In this document: one piece after another, positions 35,417-36,752 of the stretch | Layout: every line of letters starts with the position of its first letter | Numbering within the stretch: the stretch's first letter is position 1 | Source of the DNA: Planctomycetia bacterium | GTDB lineage: Bacteria; Planctomycetota; Planctomycetia; Planctomycetales; Planctomycetaceae | Direction of reading: 5' to 3' | Assembly: GCA_026400935.1 (NCBI GenBank) | Contig: JAPLNX010000171.1 | Span: forward strand, 1 to 36,752 | DNA length: 36,752 nucleotides | Translations under genes and position numbers: made by a program | Notes under the pieces: model-generated | What the model saw: only the letters and a program-made list of their open reading frames with translations | Told to the model about the DNA's origin: nothing | The model's database searches: none

Positions 35417-35463
35417 GTAGGCCGGTCTCCTCGTGACCGGTATTCGAGTCACGGAGTGATTCG
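35417..35463. repeat. Composite palindromic border element, copy 2
   Basis: This is the reverse-oriented partner of the element at 19610-19657, with GTAGGCCGGTC, a GACCGG half-site and the palindrome CGAGTCAC-gga-GTGATTCG (one mismatch). It fills most of the gap between the convergent RNase D and flippase-type genes and may also serve as their terminator. Confidence 0.7.
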
Positions 35464-35488
35464 TCTGCTCGATTTTGCCGTCGTTCAA

Positions 35489-36529
35489 TCAATCGCGCGT
35501 CTGCATCGCTGCGGCAATTTCTCGTCGAGCCGTGAGATAGTAACCCGCTCCAATTAGTGCGACAGCAAGCGTCACGGCGCGATAGGCCAAGCAGGTCAGG
35601 ATGCCGGTTCCGTCTGCAGCGCCGGCGTGGTGATAGAAACGTTCGACAGCCCATTCCAATGCTCCCATACCACCTGGTACTGGGAGTACAACACCGATGA
35701 ATTCTGCTGCCGGAATGAAAAATAGGTGCGTCAGGTAGCTCGGCACAAACGCGCCGCCACCGACTGAGCGAGCACTGAAGTAAAAGGCCGAGATGACTCC
35801 AAAGTGTCCGAGCAGACTGATTCCCAACGCGGCAATTAGCACTCCGGGACGAGTTTGATAAAGGCGGACTCCGTCGATTAATTCGCCAATTGGCTTACCC
35901 ACAACCGGGAGTTGCGTGAAGAACTTCCACAACCCCAATCGCATCACCGCCGGAATCAACATCAGCGCGAGGCCGATCAATCCAGCCGCGCTGCCTCCCG
36001 CGAGCAGCCACACAACTCCTTTGAGTTCTGACTGCTCACGAATTGTTTCCCACTGCGGACACGCCGCGCAGGCTCCAATGACGAACAGCGCCAGCAACCC
36101 CAAAATGCGATCGAGCAACACTGTTGCAATTGCCGTTGTGCGTCGAGACGGCTGCTCTTTGGCGATCAAGGCCGCTTTGACAACATCGCCTCCGACCGAG
36201 CCAGGGCCTACAAAATTGAAGAGGTATCCGATGAAGCCCAGTCGCAGTGCATCCCGCACGTGAAACGCAAATCCCTGAGCCCAGACCAGCAGATACCAAC
36301 GAAGAAACGTCAGTACGATCGACCCGCCGCACAAGCAAAACGCAATCAATAAACTCAGCCAATCCAGCGGTTGCTGAGACAGTCTCTTGACCCCTGTGCG
36401 ATGATTCCACAAAACCAACGCCATCATACCTAGCGCGACAATCCACTTTGCCCATGCCCAATGTCGCTTCCATCCGCTTGATGGTCTCGTCGTTGTTTGT
36501 TGAACGGTTTGTTGAACTGGTTCCGTCAC
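35489..36529 (-). CDS. Lysylphosphatidylglycerol synthase TM-region / UPF0104 flippase-type membrane protein
   Basis: This 346-residue integral membrane protein has about eight hydrophobic segments. It matches the transmembrane part of lysylphosphatidylglycerol synthase (MprF flippase-like domain): LRWYLLVWAQGF, then FIGYLFNFVGPGSVGGDVVKA, the GP-GxxGGD segment that marks the family, then ATVLLDRILGLLALF, and LPVPGGMGALEW near the C-terminus. No aminoacyl-transfer domain is attached, so it is the stand-alone form, presumably moving or binding a polyprenyl- or phospho-lipid; the substrate is unknown. The start is a GTG without a clear ribosome site; an ATG just upstream is in another frame. 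The insertion sequence end lies about 80 bases upstream and may have displaced or replaced its promoter. Confidence 0.9.
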   Translation of the reverse strand: MTEPVQQTVQQTTTRPSSGWKRHWAWAKWIVALGMMALVLWNHRTGVKRLSQQPLDWLSLLIAFCLCGGSIVLTFLRWYLLVWAQGFAFHVRDALRLGFIGYLFNFVGPGSVGGDVVKAALIAKEQPSRRTTAIATVLLDRILGLLALFVIGACAACPQWETIREQSELKGVVWLLAGGSAAGLIGLALMLIPAVMRLGLWKFFTQLPVVGKPIGELIDGVRLYQTRPGVLIAALGISLLGHFGVISAFYFSARSVGGGAFVPSYLTHLFFIPAAEFIGVVLPVPGGMGALEWAVERFYHHAGAADGTGILTCLAYRAVTLAVALIGAGYYLTARREIAAAMQTRD

Positions 36530-36611
36530 GCTGAGGAGTCGCTTTCATGATTGGAAAATGGGTTGTGCATTGTTGAGACGAGAACACCAGGAAAAGCGGC
36601 TTCGTGTTTTT

Positions 36612-36752
36612 GGGTTCTTCTCGGAAGTTAGTGGCTGGAAACGGAGGGTTTGAGATCTAGTTTTCCGCAGAAGAAGAGGATCCGAGTTCTGTAGTTTTCG
36701 AAGATCCGGAAACCGCGTGCGGCGGATTTGAGAGACTGGATGCGGCTGTTGA
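36612..36752 (-). mobile_element. Right-edge insertion sequence of the ISL3 type, partial
   Basis: The transposase 3' end is followed, going outward, by GGGTTCTTCTCGGAA (36612-36626 on the + strand). This resembles the GGCTCTT-type terminal inverted repeats of ISL3 elements, so the element boundary is probably near 36612. The rest of the element and its other end lie beyond the window. Any target duplication (8 bases in this family) cannot be checked here. Confidence 0.6.
36628..36752 (-). CDS. ISL3-family transposase, C-terminal 40 residues (partial)
   Basis: The minus strand is open from the window edge (in frame from 36750) to a TAA at 36628-36630. The 40 residues include NSRIQSLKSAARGFRIFENY and ILFFCGKLDL, which is the characteristic C-terminal end of DDE transposases of the ISL3 (IS204/IS1001/IS1096/IS1165) family, after the last catalytic Glu. 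The catalytic core is outside the window, so whether the element is intact cannot be judged. The fragment reads without a frameshift. Confidence 0.8.
   Translation of the reverse strand, partial: NSRIQSLKSAARGFRIFENYRTRILFFCGKLDLKPSVSSH

Noticed and set aside
36036-36587. 183-codon minus-strand frame overlapping the flippase-type gene, with an ATG upstream
   Set aside because: It is out of frame with the conserved membrane protein, and its product has no hydrophobic pattern or family match.
1-36752. CRISPR array, prophage, integron or toxin-antitoxin genes
   Set aside because: No regularly spaced direct repeats, phage structural genes, integrase or recognisable toxin-antitoxin pairs were seen on either strand.

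Overview
The window reads as chromosomal DNA from a planctomycete (phylum Planctomycetota). The evidence is a large secreted PVC-type dehydrogenase protein with HEAT repeats and a C-terminal c-type heme site, an ECF sigma factor paired with a YfbK-type VWA membrane protein, a long single-pass protein with anti-sigma-like and FecR-like parts, and mostly short, strand-mixed transcription units. Assignment below phylum would be a guess. I see no tRNA, rRNA, CRISPR array or prophage. One insertion sequence enters at the right edge.

Layout. 0.3-6.3 kb: a beta-CASP metallo-beta-lactamase protein (+) converges on a minus-strand run of a COG2509-type FAD protein, a Ppx/GppA phosphatase with an HD domain, and a ROK sugar kinase. 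6.7-8.4 kb: the primary sigma factor RpoD (-), closed by a strong intrinsic terminator and preceded by a 0.96 kb non-coding gap. 9.4-10.3 kb: a D-2-hydroxyacid dehydrogenase (+). 10.3-17.5 kb: a visibly GC-richer block with the heme/HEAT dehydrogenase and a YhaN/SbcC-like ATPase. 17.7-19.3 kb: a YhaO/SbcD-like protein whose metal-binding motifs are nearly all lost, followed on the other strand by a DUF2334 polysaccharide deacetylase. 20.6-23.8 kb: ECF sigma factor and VWA protein. 24.0-29.1 kb: a glycerophosphodiester phosphodiesterase (+) converging on a minus-strand run of a two-module anti-sigma-like protein, a zinc-ribbon membrane protein and Sua5/TsaC. 29.3-34.0 kb: a SWIM/SNF2 helicase and a secreted endonuclease/exonuclease/phosphatase-family protein. 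34.2-36.5 kb: RNase D (+) and an LPG-synthase/flippase-type membrane protein (-). 36.6 kb to the end: the 3' end of an ISL3-type transposase.

How the genes work together. Most are housekeeping genes (transcription, tRNA t6A modification, RNA decay, sugar and lipid turnover). Two pairs look like systems. The first is the YhaO-YhaN pair: the ATPase keeps its P-loop and a membrane hairpin, but the partner 'nuclease' seems catalytically dead. The second is the ECF sigma/VWA pair: the VWA protein starts with an anti-sigma-like helical head, then one membrane segment, then the VWA domain, so it could be a one-piece transmembrane regulator of the sigma factor.

A further theme is that many gene borders carry a perfect or near-perfect palindrome. 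Several share core sequences (TCACTCCGTGA, GGGCACTCTTGCCC, ACCGGCCT), and one copy lies inside the VWA reading frame, where it is translated.
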